Source: Pyxidicoccus xibeiensis (lineage in GTDB: Bacteria; Myxococcota; Myxococcia; Myxococcales; Myxococcaceae). From it: DNA of 64,000 nucleotides. The position numbers were made by a program, and so were the translations under genes. Shown one piece after another: positions 52,629-61,143 of this stretch. The stretch is taken from the NCBI RefSeq assembly GCF_024198175.1, contig NZ_JAJVKV010000019.1:1-64000 (forward strand). Reading direction: 5' to 3'. Position 1 is the stretch's first letter, and every line of letters starts with the position of its first letter. Below the pieces are notes generated by a model. It searched no databases. It saw only the letters and a list, made by a program, of their open reading frames with translations, and was not told where the DNA came from.

Positions 52629-53116
52629 AGCTGTCCGCCATCGTCGCCATGGCGTCCAACCGCGTCATCGGTGCCGGCAATGCACTGCCGTGGCGCCTGC
52701 CCGCGGACCTGGCCCGCTTCAAGCGCCTCACCATGGGCCACACGCTGGTCATGGGCCGCAAGACGTACGAGTCCATCGGCCGCCCGCTCCCGGGCCGCAC
52801 CTTCATCGTCGTCACCCGGCAGCGGGACTTCGCGCCCGCGGGCGTGCAGGTGGCGCACTCGGTGGATGCCGCGCTGGAGCAGGCCCGCGCGCGCGGTGAC
52901 GACGAGGTGTTCATCGCCGGCGGCGCGGAGCTCTACGCCCAGACGCTGGAGCGCTGGAGCCGGCTCTACCTCACGCGCATCGCCCGCGACTTCCCCGGCG
53001 ACACCCTCTTCCCCGAGGTGGACCTGTCCGGCTGGCGCCTCATCGTAGAGGAACAGCACCCGGAGGCCGAGCCGCCCTTCGCGTTCCTCACCTACGAGCG
53101 CGACAGTCACTTGTAG
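52625..53116 (+). CDS. folA: dihydrofolate reductase
   Basis: A 163-aa DHFR. The N-terminal [28 protein letters not shown], the NADPH block [24 protein letters not shown] (about 43-66), and the [12 protein letters not shown] segment are canonical; Asp in the LPADLARFK region matches the substrate-binding acid. It is coupled to thyA. Its last 10 bases overlap the 3' end of the converging gene. Confidence 0.97.
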   Translation: MKLSAIVAMASNRVIGAGNALPWRLPADLARFKRLTMGHTLVMGRKTYESIGRPLPGRTFIVVTRQRDFAPAGVQVAHSVDAALEQARARGDDEVFIAGGAELYAQTLERWSRLYLTRIARDFPGDTLFPEVDLSGWRLIVEEQHPEAEPPFAFLTYERDSHL

Positions 53117-53448
53117 AGGCGGAAGAAGCGGAACGCCTTCGGCCACTCGCGGCGCGGCTTGAAGGCGATGGCCACCTCCTGCCCGCCCAGCGAGGACTCG
53201 GTGAGCACCACGTGGTCCTCGCACGCGCGACCCTGCTCGAACTCCGCGTCCGACACCCGGCACACCGCCTTGTAGAAGGGGCCGGAGAGCCACTCGGCCA
53301 CCTCGGGCGTGTCCTTGAACTTCAGGTACGCCGCGAGCGACGCATGCGCCGCCGCCAGCACGGCATGGCCGGTGGGCAGCGACTCGCGGAGGAGGATGTA
53401 CATCTTCAGCGGTGCGGCGGGCTTCGGGGCGGGGACATCCGGGTCCAT
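53107..53448 (-). CDS. small PTH2-like protein
   Basis: A 113-aa soluble protein, ATG at 53448 (MDPDVPAPKPAAPLKMY). After a Pro-rich start, MYILLRESLPTGHAVLAAAHASLAAYLKF (about 16-44) and the alternating strands of VVLTESSLGGQEVAIAFKP resemble the PTH2 (Bit1) peptidyl-tRNA hydrolase fold, in which HAS(L) follows a Gly/Ala-rich loop. The family's catalytic residues are not all visible, so enzyme activity is doubtful. It converges on folA with a 10-base tail overlap. Confidence 0.55.
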   Translation of the reverse strand: MDPDVPAPKPAAPLKMYILLRESLPTGHAVLAAAHASLAAYLKFKDTPEVAEWLSGPFYKAVCRVSDAEFEQGRACEDHVVLTESSLGGQEVAIAFKPRREWPKAFRFFRLYK

Positions 53449-53600
53449 GTGCGTCTCTCCCTGACGCCATACCGACGCCCCGGGTCTGCCCGGCTGACGG
53501 GCCTGCCTTCCGGCGCCCCCTCCCCAGGGAGTACCCATGCGAGCAAGGGGCATGTGCGCTGTCTGCTGGCGTACTCCCGGTACGTGCCCACCTCCACGGC

Positions 53601-53948
53601 ATGGATACCGCCCTCACCTCACGTACCGATGGAACTCCCTGGCGGCTCGCCGCCCTGGCCGGCGCGGCCACGCTCACCGCCGCCAACACCGCGGCGCTCA
53701 TCACCACCCTGAGGCTCGCACCCACCCTCCGCCTCTTGCGCCGGGGCCCCCGCCCCCGCGTCTTCCCGGCGCTCGTCACGGGCGCCACCGCCCTGGGGGC
53801 CCTCGCCGTGGGCGCCCTCAGCGTCGGTGCGCTCGCCATCGGCGCCCTGGCCGTGGGCCGCCTCCGGGGCGGGGACTGGAAGCTGGACAGCCTGCGCATC
53901 CGCTCCCTCCAGGTGGAGCAGTGGACCGCTGTCCCCGCGGGGGCTTGA
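53601..53948 (+). CDS. small hydrophobic repeat protein
   Basis: A 115-aa protein, ATG at 53601. It has one hydrophobic N-terminal segment (about 17-45) and then a periodic stretch of ALAVGALSVGALAIGALAVG repeats with a five-residue period (about 66-85), giving a compact left-handed pattern like short pentapeptide-repeat or membrane-hairpin proteins. No enzyme is recognised. The 26-bp tail before the iron permease includes an AT-rich patch. Coding potential is supported by the third-position GC and repeat; the precise start is uncertain. Confidence 0.5.
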   Translation: MDTALTSRTDGTPWRLAALAGAATLTAANTAALITTLRLAPTLRLLRRGPRPRVFPALVTGATALGALAVGALSVGALAIGALAVGRLRGGDWKLDSLRIRSLQVEQWTAVPAGA

Positions 53949-53950
53949 CG

Positions 53951-53988
53951 CATTTTTGATATTGACTCGCAAAATTGAAATACAATCC
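53951..53988. promoter_or_regulatory. AT-rich promoter/operator region of the iron permease
   Basis: A 38-base AT-rich island in very GC-rich DNA, with TTGACT (53962-53967) and TACAAT (53981-53986) only 13 bases apart, and partly dyad-like TTTTGATATTG / CAAAATTGAAATA. The spacing is too short for a standard promoter, so overlap with a metal-responsive operator is possible. It lies 23 bases before the permease start. Confidence 0.35.
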
Positions 53989-54010
53989 CTCGGCTGGTAG
54001 ACCGAGGGGC

Positions 54011-55861
54011 ATGAATCGCGTTGCCTCGCTCGTGCTGTGTCTGCTGTTCGCGTTGCCTCTGGCGGCCCGTGCCGAGGGCGACGCGGAAGAGCGAACCTGG
54101 CACCGGCTGGTGGGCATCCTCCAGTACCTGGAAGCGGACTACCCGCTCGCCATCGAGTCCCAGTCCGCGTTCGAGCTGGCGGAGCAGAAGAGCTTCGCGG
54201 CGGAGGCGGTGGACGCGGCGCGAGGGCTGGGTCCGGCGGCGGAGGCGTTCCTCCCGCGCGTGCTGGCCATCCAGGCCCGCGTGGACCAGGCGCAGGACGC
54301 GCAGGGCGTCAGCCAGGACTGTGGCGCACTGGTGGAAGACCTCGTCCTGGCGGGAGGCCTCGCCCGCAGCCCGCGCCGGGCCCCGGACCTGAAGCAGGGC
54401 GAGGCGCTCTACCGCACCAACTGCGCGGCCTGCCACGCCGCGGACGGCAGCGCGAACCTGCCCATCGCCGCCACCATGGAGCCGGCTCCCGCCAACTTCC
54501 AGGACCCGGAGCTGATGGGCGGCCTCACCCCCTACAAGGCCTTCAACACCACCAGCTTCGGCGTGCCGGGCACCGCGATGCCGGCCTACCCCACCCTCTC
54601 CGAGGAGGAGCGCTGGTCCCTGGCCTTCTTCGTCTTCACCATGCGCCTGCCGGCGTGCGAGGGCACCCCGCCGCAGGCCTCCCTGGAGCGGCTGGCCAAC
54701 TCCACCGACGAGGACCTGGTGAAGGCCTTCGGCCCGGAGCACCTGGCGTGCCTGCGCCGGAAGCTGCCCACCGTGGACGAGGAGCGCTCGCTGCTGGCGG
54801 CGCGCGAGGGCGTGCAGGAGGCCATGCGCCAGGGCGCCGCCGGCAACCCCGCGGCCGCCAAGGCGGCGATGCTGGACGCGTACCTCAACGGCCTGGAGCC
54901 GGTGGAGCCCAAGCTCAGCTCGCGCGACGCGGCGCTGGTGGCGAAACTGGAGCGCGCCTTCCTCCAGACGCGGCTGGCGGCGGAGAGCGGCAGCCCCCAC
55001 CTGCAGGACGAGGGGCGCGAGCTGCTGTCGCTGCTGGACCAGGCGCGCCGCGGCTCGGGCAGCGCCACGGACCTGGTGTCCACGATGTGGCTCACGCTGC
55101 TCATCCTGCTGCGCGAGGGCTTCGAGGCCACCATCATCGTCGGCGCGCTGCTGGCGGCCCTGCGGAAGATGCAGGCCACCCAGCACGTGCGCGTGGTGCA
55201 CGCCGGCTGGGTGTCCGCGCTCGTGGTGGGCGCCATCGCCTATGTGCTGGGCCGGCACCTGCTGGCCGGCGCGCAGCGCGAGTGGATGGAGGGCGTGGCC
55301 GCGCTGCTGGCCGTCGTCATGCTGGTGTACGCCGCGCTGTGGCTCAACGCGCGCTCCAACATGAGCCACTTCATGGGCGAGCTGCGCCAGAAGATGCAGG
55401 GCGCGCTGGGGCGCGGCAGCATGACGGGCCTGTTCTTCATCGCCTTCACCGCCGTGCTGCGCGAGAGCTTCGAGACGGCCATCTTCCTCCAGGGGCTCGC
55501 GCTGGACTCCCCGGCGGGCGTGGCGTGGGGCTCGCTGCTCGGCGTGGTGGCGATTCTGGCGCTGGTCCTCTTCGTCAACCGCATGGGCTACCGGCTGCCG
55601 ATGAAGACGCTCTTCAACGTGTCCACCGTCATCCTCGTCGCCACCGCCGTCATGCTGCTGGGCAAGGGCCTGCACTCGCTGCAGGAGGTGGGCGCGCTGC
55701 CGCTGGTGCCCGTGCCCTTCGTCACCGTGGACCTGCTGGGTCTCTACCCGGACGCGGTGTCGCTCGTTCCACAAGTCGTGCTGGCCGGGGTGCCGCTGGC
55801 CCTGGTGCTGCTGCGCCGCAAGGGCCGGGCGCAGCGCGTGTCCGAGGCCTCCGCCGGCTGA
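54011..55861 (+). CDS. cytochrome c - FTR1 iron permease fusion
   Basis: A 616-aa protein. Signal peptide (about 1-22), then an ~130-residue helical periplasmic part, a cytochrome c module with CAACH (Cys138, Cys141, His142) and axial Met in GTAMPAYPTL, an ~140-residue helical linker, and a seven-helix FTR1 permease domain from about 355. The two iron-binding permease motifs are REGFE (about 368-372) and RESFE (about 484-488). The second is RESFE rather than REGLE. Heme-linked oxidation of ferrous iron followed by uptake would fit the fusion. ATG at 54011 follows CGAGGGG. Confidence 0.93.
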   Translation: MNRVASLVLCLLFALPLAARAEGDAEERTWHRLVGILQYLEADYPLAIESQSAFELAEQKSFAAEAVDAARGLGPAAEAFLPRVLAIQARVDQAQDAQGVSQDCGALVEDLVLAGGLARSPRRAPDLKQGEALYRTNCAACHAADGSANLPIAATMEPAPANFQDPELMGGLTPYKAFNTTSFGVPGTAMPAYPTLSEEERWSLAFFVFTMRLPACEGTPPQASLERLANSTDEDLVKAFGPEHLACLRRKLPTVDEERSLLAAREGVQEAMRQGAAGNPAAAKAAMLDAYLNGLEPVEPKLSSRDAALVAKLERAFLQTRLAAESGSPHLQDEGRELLSLLDQARRGSGSATDLVSTMWLTLLILLREGFEATIIVGALLAALRKMQATQHVRVVHAGWVSALVVGAIAYVLGRHLLAGAQREWMEGVAALLAVVMLVYAALWLNARSNMSHFMGELRQKMQGALGRGSMTGLFFIAFTAVLRESFETAIFLQGLALDSPAGVAWGSLLGVVAILALVLFVNRMGYRLPMKTLFNVSTVILVATAVMLLGKGLHSLQEVGALPLVPVPFVTVDLLGLYPDAVSLVPQVVLAGVPLALVLLRRKGRAQRVSEASAG

Positions 55862-55889
55862 GGCGACGGCGGCCCCGCCATGCGGTAGC

Positions 55890-56636
55890 GTGGCCCGGGT
55901 GAAGCCTTCGCGTGTGCTCTCCACCTGGCTGGCCGTCCTGCTCCTGACCGGCAGCGGCATGGCCTCCGGCCAGGAGGTCCCCCAGGAGGAGCCGGCCCAG
56001 GCGCCCACCCCGGAGCTGACGCCCCCGCCGCTCATCCCCGTGCCCGCGCCGGGGACGTCCGACACCCCCTCCCGCACGCCGCCTCCCGACGAGGAGGCCC
56101 CCCGCACTCCCCCGCCCGCCCCCGAGGGGGCCCGGCCGAGCGTCGCCGCCGCGCGCCCGGAGGACCCGGTGCCCCGGGTGGCCGTGGAGCTGGTGGGCGG
56201 CACCGCGGGGGGCGTCGTGGTGGGGACCCTGGGCCTGGTGGCGGGCTACCTGCTGTCGGCACCGACGGTGGGCTGTGACGAGTGCCGCGTCGTCTCGCTG
56301 GTGGGCGGCTTCACCGGAGTGCTGGTTGGCATCCCCACCGGGACGTGGCTGGGGGGGCGGCTGATGGGCGGCAGGGGCCAGTTCCTCGCCACCGCGGGCG
56401 GCAGCCTGGTGGGCTGGGGCGGCGCGCTGCTGGGCTCGCTCCTCATGGGGGCCAGCGCCGAGGACGACGCGCTCGCGCTGGCCCTGCTGGTGCTGCCCGT
56501 GGCGGGCGCCGCGACGGGCTATGAGCTGTCCCAGCCCGAGGCCCCCGCGCCCCGGGCCTCGCAGAGCCTGCGGGTGATTCCGCTCGCGGCGATGACCGAG
56601 CGCGGCCCGCGCCTGGGGTTGATGGGCCGCTTCTGA
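55890..56636 (+). CDS. hypothetical signal-peptide, Gly-rich membrane protein
   Basis: A 248-aa protein with GTG start at 55890 (or GTG at 55899). It has a signal peptide or first membrane segment, a Pro-rich linker to about 90, then Gly/Ala/Leu-rich hydrophobic segments (VELVGGTAGGVVVGTLGLVAGYL, GGFTGVLVGIPTGTWLGG, GGSLVGWGGALLGSLLMG). The glycine pattern is that of glycine-zipper-type membrane helices. Two cysteines (CDEC) sit between. No function recognised. It starts 28 bases after the iron permease and could be in the same operon. Confidence 0.72.
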   Translation: MARVKPSRVLSTWLAVLLLTGSGMASGQEVPQEEPAQAPTPELTPPPLIPVPAPGTSDTPSRTPPPDEEAPRTPPPAPEGARPSVAAARPEDPVPRVAVELVGGTAGGVVVGTLGLVAGYLLSAPTVGCDECRVVSLVGGFTGVLVGIPTGTWLGGRLMGGRGQFLATAGGSLVGWGGALLGSLLMGASAEDDALALALLVLPVAGAATGYELSQPEAPAPRASQSLRVIPLAAMTERGPRLGLMGRF

Positions 56637-56637
56637 C

Positions 56638-58164
56638 TCAGACGCGGAAGTACTGGAAGGACTCCTCGCGCACGCGCCCCTCTTCCATCAGCTTCTCCAG
56701 CGTGGCCAGCGCGCTGCGCTCCGCCACCGGGTGCAGCAGGGGCGGCGTGTCCGCGTAGGCCGCCGCCACCACCTGCGCCAGCGTGGCGCCCTCGGCCGGC
56801 ACCGCCTGGAGGATGAGCGACTCGCGCTGGGCGCGGTGCTTCAGGTACTCGTCCAGCTTCGCGGGCCCGTCCGGAATCGGCGGCCCGTGCGCCGGGTACA
56901 GCGTGCCGACGGGCCAGTCCCGCAGCCGCGTGAGCTGCGCCAGGTAGTCGCGCATGTTCCCCTCGGGCGGGTCGATGACGATGGTGCCGAGGCCCGCCAC
57001 CATGTCGCCCACCACCGCCGCGCGGCTGCGCGCATCCACCAGGCAGATGTGGCCCTGGGCGTGGCCGGGCGTGTGCAGCACGCGCCAGCGCTGCGGCACG
57101 TCGCCCGCCAGCTCCAGCACCTCGCCGTCCTCCAGCAGCCGCTCCACCGGGAAGTCCAGCCGGTCCGCCGTGCGCGCGTGGCACCACAGCGGCACGCCCA
57201 GCCGCTCCTTCACCGCGCGCGCACCGCCGACGTGGTCCCCATGGTGGTGGGTGAGCACCACCGCCACCGGACGCAGCCCCTCCGACTTCAGCCCCGACAG
57301 GAGCGACAGCAGCTTCGCGTACTGCTTCACGTCCGCGGCGCCCGGGTCGACAATCAGCAGCTCGCCGCTGCCCAGCACGTACGCGTTGGTATGCGCGGCC
57401 GGCGGCAGCGTGGGCGTCTCCAGGGCAATCACCCGCACGCCCTGCTGGAACTCGATGCGCTGGGCCACGTAGCCCGGGCAGTACGGCGGCGTCGTCATCC
57501 GCGCCCGCGCGTCCGCGTCGTCCGTGAAGCTGCCCAGCACCTGGAAGGCGTGCAGCGCGGGCGGGTGCAGCAGCGCCGTGCCGTCCCCCCACCGCGCCAG
57601 CGCGTCCGCGGGCTTCACCCACGCGCCCTCCGCCAGCTCCCCGGGCCACCACTCCGCCCGCGCGTGCTCCGGCGCCTCCACCAGGTAGAAGCGCGTGTCG
57701 AAGCGCACCGGCTGGGACGGCGGCGTCACCCACCGGCCCGCCGCCCGGAAGTCCTCCGCCCGCAGCGTGAGCCCCTCCGCCTTCAGGAGCTCTCCCCACC
57801 CCTGCTCCCCCGCCAGCAGCGCCTTGCGCAGCGCGCCCACCCGCTCGGGCGGCAGGGCCTCCGCGCCCTCGGCCACCAGCACGCCGGCCTCCTCGAAGAG
57901 CTCACGCGCGGCGGCCGAGCGCAGCGCCGCCTCCTCTCCGGTGGCGCCCTTCACCGGCACGTCGGCGTCCGCCGCGTCCAGCTTTCCCCCCGGGAAGGCG
58001 TAGAAGCCGCCCGCGAACGCGAGCTGCCTGCCGCGCTTCACCCAGAACACCTCCACGCCCGGGCCGACGCGCCGGTACAGCACGGCCACCGCGGACGCGC
58101 GGGGCTCGCTGGGGGTGTGCATGGCGTCCAGGCCGAGGCCCAGACCGGGGAGACGCTCACTCAT
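56638..58164 (-). CDS. Nudix hydrolase - metallo-beta-lactamase fusion protein
   Basis: A 508-aa two-domain protein. Residues about 20-230 form a Nudix domain: FPGGKLDAAD, then the Nudix box with GEEAALRSAAARELFEEAGV (about 75-94) with the RE..EE.G core. Residues about 255-470 are a metallo-beta-lactamase domain: THHHGDHVGG (about 313-322), HTPGHAQGH (about 366-374), and a late DMVAGLG acid. The C-terminal ~40 residues form a winged-helix-like piece. The MBL domain resembles LACTB2-type ribonucleases or thioesterases. Its start overlaps the HD gene stop (ATGA), so the two are co-translated. The substrate is unknown; a nucleotide-sanitising role is a guess. Confidence 0.9.
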   Translation of the reverse strand: MSERLPGLGLGLDAMHTPSEPRASAVAVLYRRVGPGVEVFWVKRGRQLAFAGGFYAFPGGKLDAADADVPVKGATGEEAALRSAAARELFEEAGVLVAEGAEALPPERVGALRKALLAGEQGWGELLKAEGLTLRAEDFRAAGRWVTPPSQPVRFDTRFYLVEAPEHARAEWWPGELAEGAWVKPADALARWGDGTALLHPPALHAFQVLGSFTDDADARARMTTPPYCPGYVAQRIEFQQGVRVIALETPTLPPAAHTNAYVLGSGELLIVDPGAADVKQYAKLLSLLSGLKSEGLRPVAVVLTHHHGDHVGGARAVKERLGVPLWCHARTADRLDFPVERLLEDGEVLELAGDVPQRWRVLHTPGHAQGHICLVDARSRAAVVGDMVAGLGTIVIDPPEGNMRDYLAQLTRLRDWPVGTLYPAHGPPIPDGPAKLDEYLKHRAQRESLILQAVPAEGATLAQVVAAAYADTPPLLHPVAERSALATLEKLMEEGRVREESFQYFRV

Positions 58165-59456
58165 GGTTGCACCGTCTGGCCGAGCAGCCGGCCCATCAGC
58201 TCATGTGCCCTGTCCGCCTGGTCCGGCCGCACGTACAGCCGCACCAGGCGCACCGCGCCACTGTAGCGCTGGTACAGGGGCGTGTAGCGAGCCACCTCCG
58301 TCAGCCGCCCGGTGGAAGCGTCGATGATGAACAGGCTCGGCCCCCCGCCCCCCGGGCCGGAGGTGTACTTGCTGAGCACGTTCTGCGACTCGACGACGTA
58401 GTGCTCGAAGTTGTGGGACACCAGCGCGCTGCGCAGCACGTCCAGGTCGTACCCCGTGTCGCGCTCGGTGAACTGCGCCAGCAGCTTGAAGCCCTGCCGC
58501 CGGCTGATGCGCTCCGCCCACCGGTTGCTCGAGCGGCGCAGCGCGTACCAGAGCGCCGCGTCGTCACAGAGGAGGAAGTCCTCCGGGTCCGCCGGTATCT
58601 CGAACTCGCCGGGCGACTCCTCGTAGTAGCGCCGCAGCATGTAGTCGAAGTTCACCGAGGTGTGGTGCAGGTACACCGACACGAACATGTGGTAGCGGCT
58701 GAGCAGGAAGTCCTCGAAGGCGAACGCCGCCGCGCGGCTCAGCGCCAGGTAGGCCCGCCCGTCCTTCACCGCCGGGTTCAGGTTGCCGATGATCCAGTCC
58801 ATGTCGTACCGGCCGTAGTTGACTCCCGTGTAGAAGGAGTCCCGCAGCAGGTAGTCCATGCGGTCCGCGTCCAGCTCCCCGGAGACGATGGCGCGCAGGA
58901 GCGGCGCCCAGTCCACGCCCTGGTGCGTGAAGCCCGGGTCCTTCGGCGGCCGGGCGCCCGTTATCAGCGCCACCGCCGCCATGGGGGTGATGCCCAGCGA
59001 GCCGAAGTGCCGCTCGATGATGGGCGTCAGCGAGCTGTCGAGGAGAATCTTGGCGGTGTAGTCCTCGTGGGTGGCCAGCTCCCCTTCCGCCGTGGCGTCC
59101 AGCCAGGAGGGCAGACGCAAGAGCGAGCGCTTCGGCGCAATGCGCTCCGAGGCGTGGGACAGCGGCATGTGCCCCAGGTCATGGCAGAGCACCGCCAGCC
59201 GCACCGCGGCACAGAAGCGCTCGCGCACCTCGTCCGGCAGCGTGGAGCGCGCGGCCACCGCCCCGAAGACGCGCGAGGCGACGTGCATGGCGCCCAGGGA
59301 ATGGATGTGGCGGGTGTGCGTGGCCCCAGGGAAGGCGAGGTCCCCGAAGCCCAGCTGCCGCACGTAGCGCAGCCGCTGGTAGTGGCGGCTGTCGATGACG
59401 GCCTTCTCCGGGTCACTGACCGGGATGGTGCCGTGGATGGGATCGCGGATGCGCAT
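58161..59456 (-). CDS. HD-domain phosphohydrolase, dNTPase-like
   Basis: A 431-aa protein. The ATG at 59456 (MRIRDPIHGTIPVSD) follows AAAGGGAA. The N-terminal motif DPIHG, then TRHIHSLGAMHVA (about 48-60) and LCHDLGHMPLSHASE (about 90-104) give the H...HD...H...D metal-binding set of the HD/SpoT-deoxyguanosine triphosphatase type. The DADRMDYLLRDSFYTGVNYG block (about 199-218) is typical of SAMHD1/YwfO-like dNTP triphosphohydrolases. Co-translation with a Nudix-MBL fusion points to nucleotide metabolism or defence-like nucleotide control, which is inference. Confidence 0.9.
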   Translation of the reverse strand: MRIRDPIHGTIPVSDPEKAVIDSRHYQRLRYVRQLGFGDLAFPGATHTRHIHSLGAMHVASRVFGAVAARSTLPDEVRERFCAAVRLAVLCHDLGHMPLSHASERIAPKRSLLRLPSWLDATAEGELATHEDYTAKILLDSSLTPIIERHFGSLGITPMAAVALITGARPPKDPGFTHQGVDWAPLLRAIVSGELDADRMDYLLRDSFYTGVNYGRYDMDWIIGNLNPAVKDGRAYLALSRAAAFAFEDFLLSRYHMFVSVYLHHTSVNFDYMLRRYYEESPGEFEIPADPEDFLLCDDAALWYALRRSSNRWAERISRRQGFKLLAQFTERDTGYDLDVLRSALVSHNFEHYVVESQNVLSKYTSGPGGGGPSLFIIDASTGRLTEVARYTPLYQRYSGAVRLVRLYVRPDQADRAHELMGRLLGQTVQP

Positions 59457-59489
59457 GGTTCCCTTTCCATACTCCTGGTTACCCCCGCG

Positions 59490-59549
59490 GGAGGTAGCCA
59501 ACCGTACTTCATACCCTTCTGGGAGGTAGCCCAGGAGGTAGCCAACCGT
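59490..59549. repeat. three GGAGGTAGCC repeats between divergent genes
   Basis: GGAGGTAGCC occurs at 59490-59499, 59522-59531 and 59534-59543; the first and third continue identically as GGAGGTAGCCAACCGT (to 59505 and 59549). Start-to-start periods are 32, then 12 bases. The array lies between the HD gene (start 59456, minus) and the ligase gene (59605, plus). It is a candidate operator array controlling one or both. Confidence 0.7.
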
Positions 59550-59604
59550 CACGCACGGACTGGGATCAATGCAGGGGACGTGGTAACCCTCCCGGCACCT
59601 ACGA

Positions 59605-60684
59605 ATGCACATCATCCTGCTGCACAACCGCGACCACGACCTCCTCGAGGACGACCCCGGACGGGAGGCCCGCGAGGATGTGGTGCGTGTCGCCTCGGCC
59701 CTGGCCGAGGTCCTCTCCACCGGCGACACCCTGGCCGAGCCGCTCGCCATCGAGGGCGACCGGCTGGACTTCGTGGACACGCTGCGCCGGCGCCAGCCGG
59801 ACCTCGTCGTCAACCTCTGCGAGTCCCTGGCGGCCGACAGCCGCGGCGAGATGGCGGTCCCCTGCCTGCTGGACGCGCTGGGGCTGGCCTACACCGGCTC
59901 GTCCGCCCTCTCCCTCGGACTGGCGCTGCACAAGCCCAAGGCCAAGGAAGTGCTGAGCGCCCGCGGCGTGCCCACCCCGGGCTTCCGGGTGGTGCAGCGC
60001 CTGGAGGACGCGCTGGCCGTGGACCTGCCCTGGCCCCTCATCGTCAAGCCCGCGCGCGAGGACGCCAGCGTGGGCGTGACGGACAGCTCGGTGGTGTACG
60101 AGCGCGCCGCGCTGGTCCGCGCGTGTGACGCGGTGCTCCGCGAGTTCCACCAGCCGGCGCTGGTGGAGCAGTTCATCCCGGGACGGGAAATCTACGTCCC
60201 GCTGCTGGGCAACCAGCCGCGCCAGCCGCTGCCGCTGATGGAGATGCACTTCGGTCCTACCTTCGAGGACCGGCCCAACATCGTCTCCTACACCGCGAAG
60301 TGGGAAGAGGATTCGCCGGAGTATCGCGACACGACGAGCGGCCCGTGCCAGCTGGACGCGGCGCTGGAAGCCCGCTGTGTGCAGGTGGCAATAGAAGCTT
60401 TTGCAGCACTGGACTGTCAGGACTATGGACGGGTCGACCTCCGGGTGTCTCCGGAGGGCGTGCCCTACGTCATCGACATCAACCCCAACTGCGACCTCCA
60501 CCCGGGCGCGGGGTACGCCAAGGCCGCCAAGGCCGCTGGCATGGACTACCCGGCCCTGGCCGCCCGGCTGGTGGAGGTCGCTCTCGAGAGAGCACATGGA
60601 CATCCGGCCCATCGTCGCAAAGGACAGGGAGCCCCTCGCCGCGCTGATTCGAAAGATCGAAACCTTCTCGCCGCAGGAGGTTGA
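59605..60684 (+). CDS. D-alanine-D-alanine-ligase-like ATP-grasp protein
   Basis: A 359-aa protein. The N-terminal part has PDLVVNLCESLAADSRGE (about 65-82) and LDALGLAYTGSSALSLGLALHKPKAKEVL, then VPTPGFRVVQ. The ATP-grasp core shows WPLIVKPAREDASVGV (about 142-157), VEQFIPGREIYVPLLGN, and the late metal-binding block DYGRVDLRVSPEGVPYVIDINPNCDL (about 273-298). This is the D-Ala-D-Ala ligase-type fold, but a cell-wall role is uncertain since no other cell-wall gene is near. The last ~30 residues are encoded over the start of the next gene and look unstructured. Confidence 0.85.
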   Translation: MHIILLHNRDHDLLEDDPGREAREDVVRVASALAEVLSTGDTLAEPLAIEGDRLDFVDTLRRRQPDLVVNLCESLAADSRGEMAVPCLLDALGLAYTGSSALSLGLALHKPKAKEVLSARGVPTPGFRVVQRLEDALAVDLPWPLIVKPAREDASVGVTDSSVVYERAALVRACDAVLREFHQPALVEQFIPGREIYVPLLGNQPRQPLPLMEMHFGPTFEDRPNIVSYTAKWEEDSPEYRDTTSGPCQLDAALEARCVQVAIEAFAALDCQDYGRVDLRVSPEGVPYVIDINPNCDLHPGAGYAKAAKAAGMDYPALAARLVEVALERAHGHPAHRRKGQGAPRRADSKDRNLLAAGG

Positions 60685-61063
60685 GGTCGCCATCGAGCTG
60701 GCGGACATCGCGCTCACACCGGGCAACACGGACTACTCCATCGTGGTCGCCGACCGCGGCGGGCAGCTGGTGGGCTACGTCTGTTACGGCCCCACGCCCA
60801 TGACGGAGGACACATACGACTTGTACTGGATTGCCTCCGCTCCCGAGGTCCGGGGACAGGGCGTGGGCGCCGCGCTGGTGTCCGCCATGGAGGGGGACTT
60901 GCGCCGCCGCAACGGCCGCCTCATCCGCGTGGAGACGAGCGCCACGGAGGCCTACGGCCCCACGCGCGGCTTCTACGCGTCCATGAAGTACGGTGAGGAG
61001 GCGCGCATCCGCGACTTCTACAAAGTCGGGGACGACCTCATCATCCTCACCAAGCGGCTGTAG
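60596..61063 (+). CDS. GNAT family N-acetyltransferase
   Basis: A 155-aa GNAT. ATG at 60596 follows GAGAGAG. It begins MDIRPIVAKDREPLAALI and has the CoA-binding motif ASAPEVRGQGVGAALVSAME (about 82-101) with Arg/Gln-x-x-Gly-x-Gly, and YGPTRGFYASMKY near 122-134. The first 89 bases overlap the 3' end of the ligase-like gene in another frame. Genome order suggests that ligase and acetyltransferase modify the same kind of small molecule. Confidence 0.9.
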   Translation: MDIRPIVAKDREPLAALIRKIETFSPQEVEVAIELADIALTPGNTDYSIVVADRGGQLVGYVCYGPTPMTEDTYDLYWIASAPEVRGQGVGAALVSAMEGDLRRRNGRLIRVETSATEAYGPTRGFYASMKYGEEARIRDFYKVGDDLIILTKRL

Positions 61064-61143
61064 TCCCCGCTGTTGGTTCCGCGAGGACACGGCGCGCCGG
61101 GCGGTTGAAGACAAAGGCCCCTTCCCTCGTTAGAAGGGGCGTG

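Noticed and set aside
52586-56203. 1205-codon minus-strand frame opposite folA and the iron permease
   Set aside because: Antisense of real genes; composition and lack of any domain show it is not coding.
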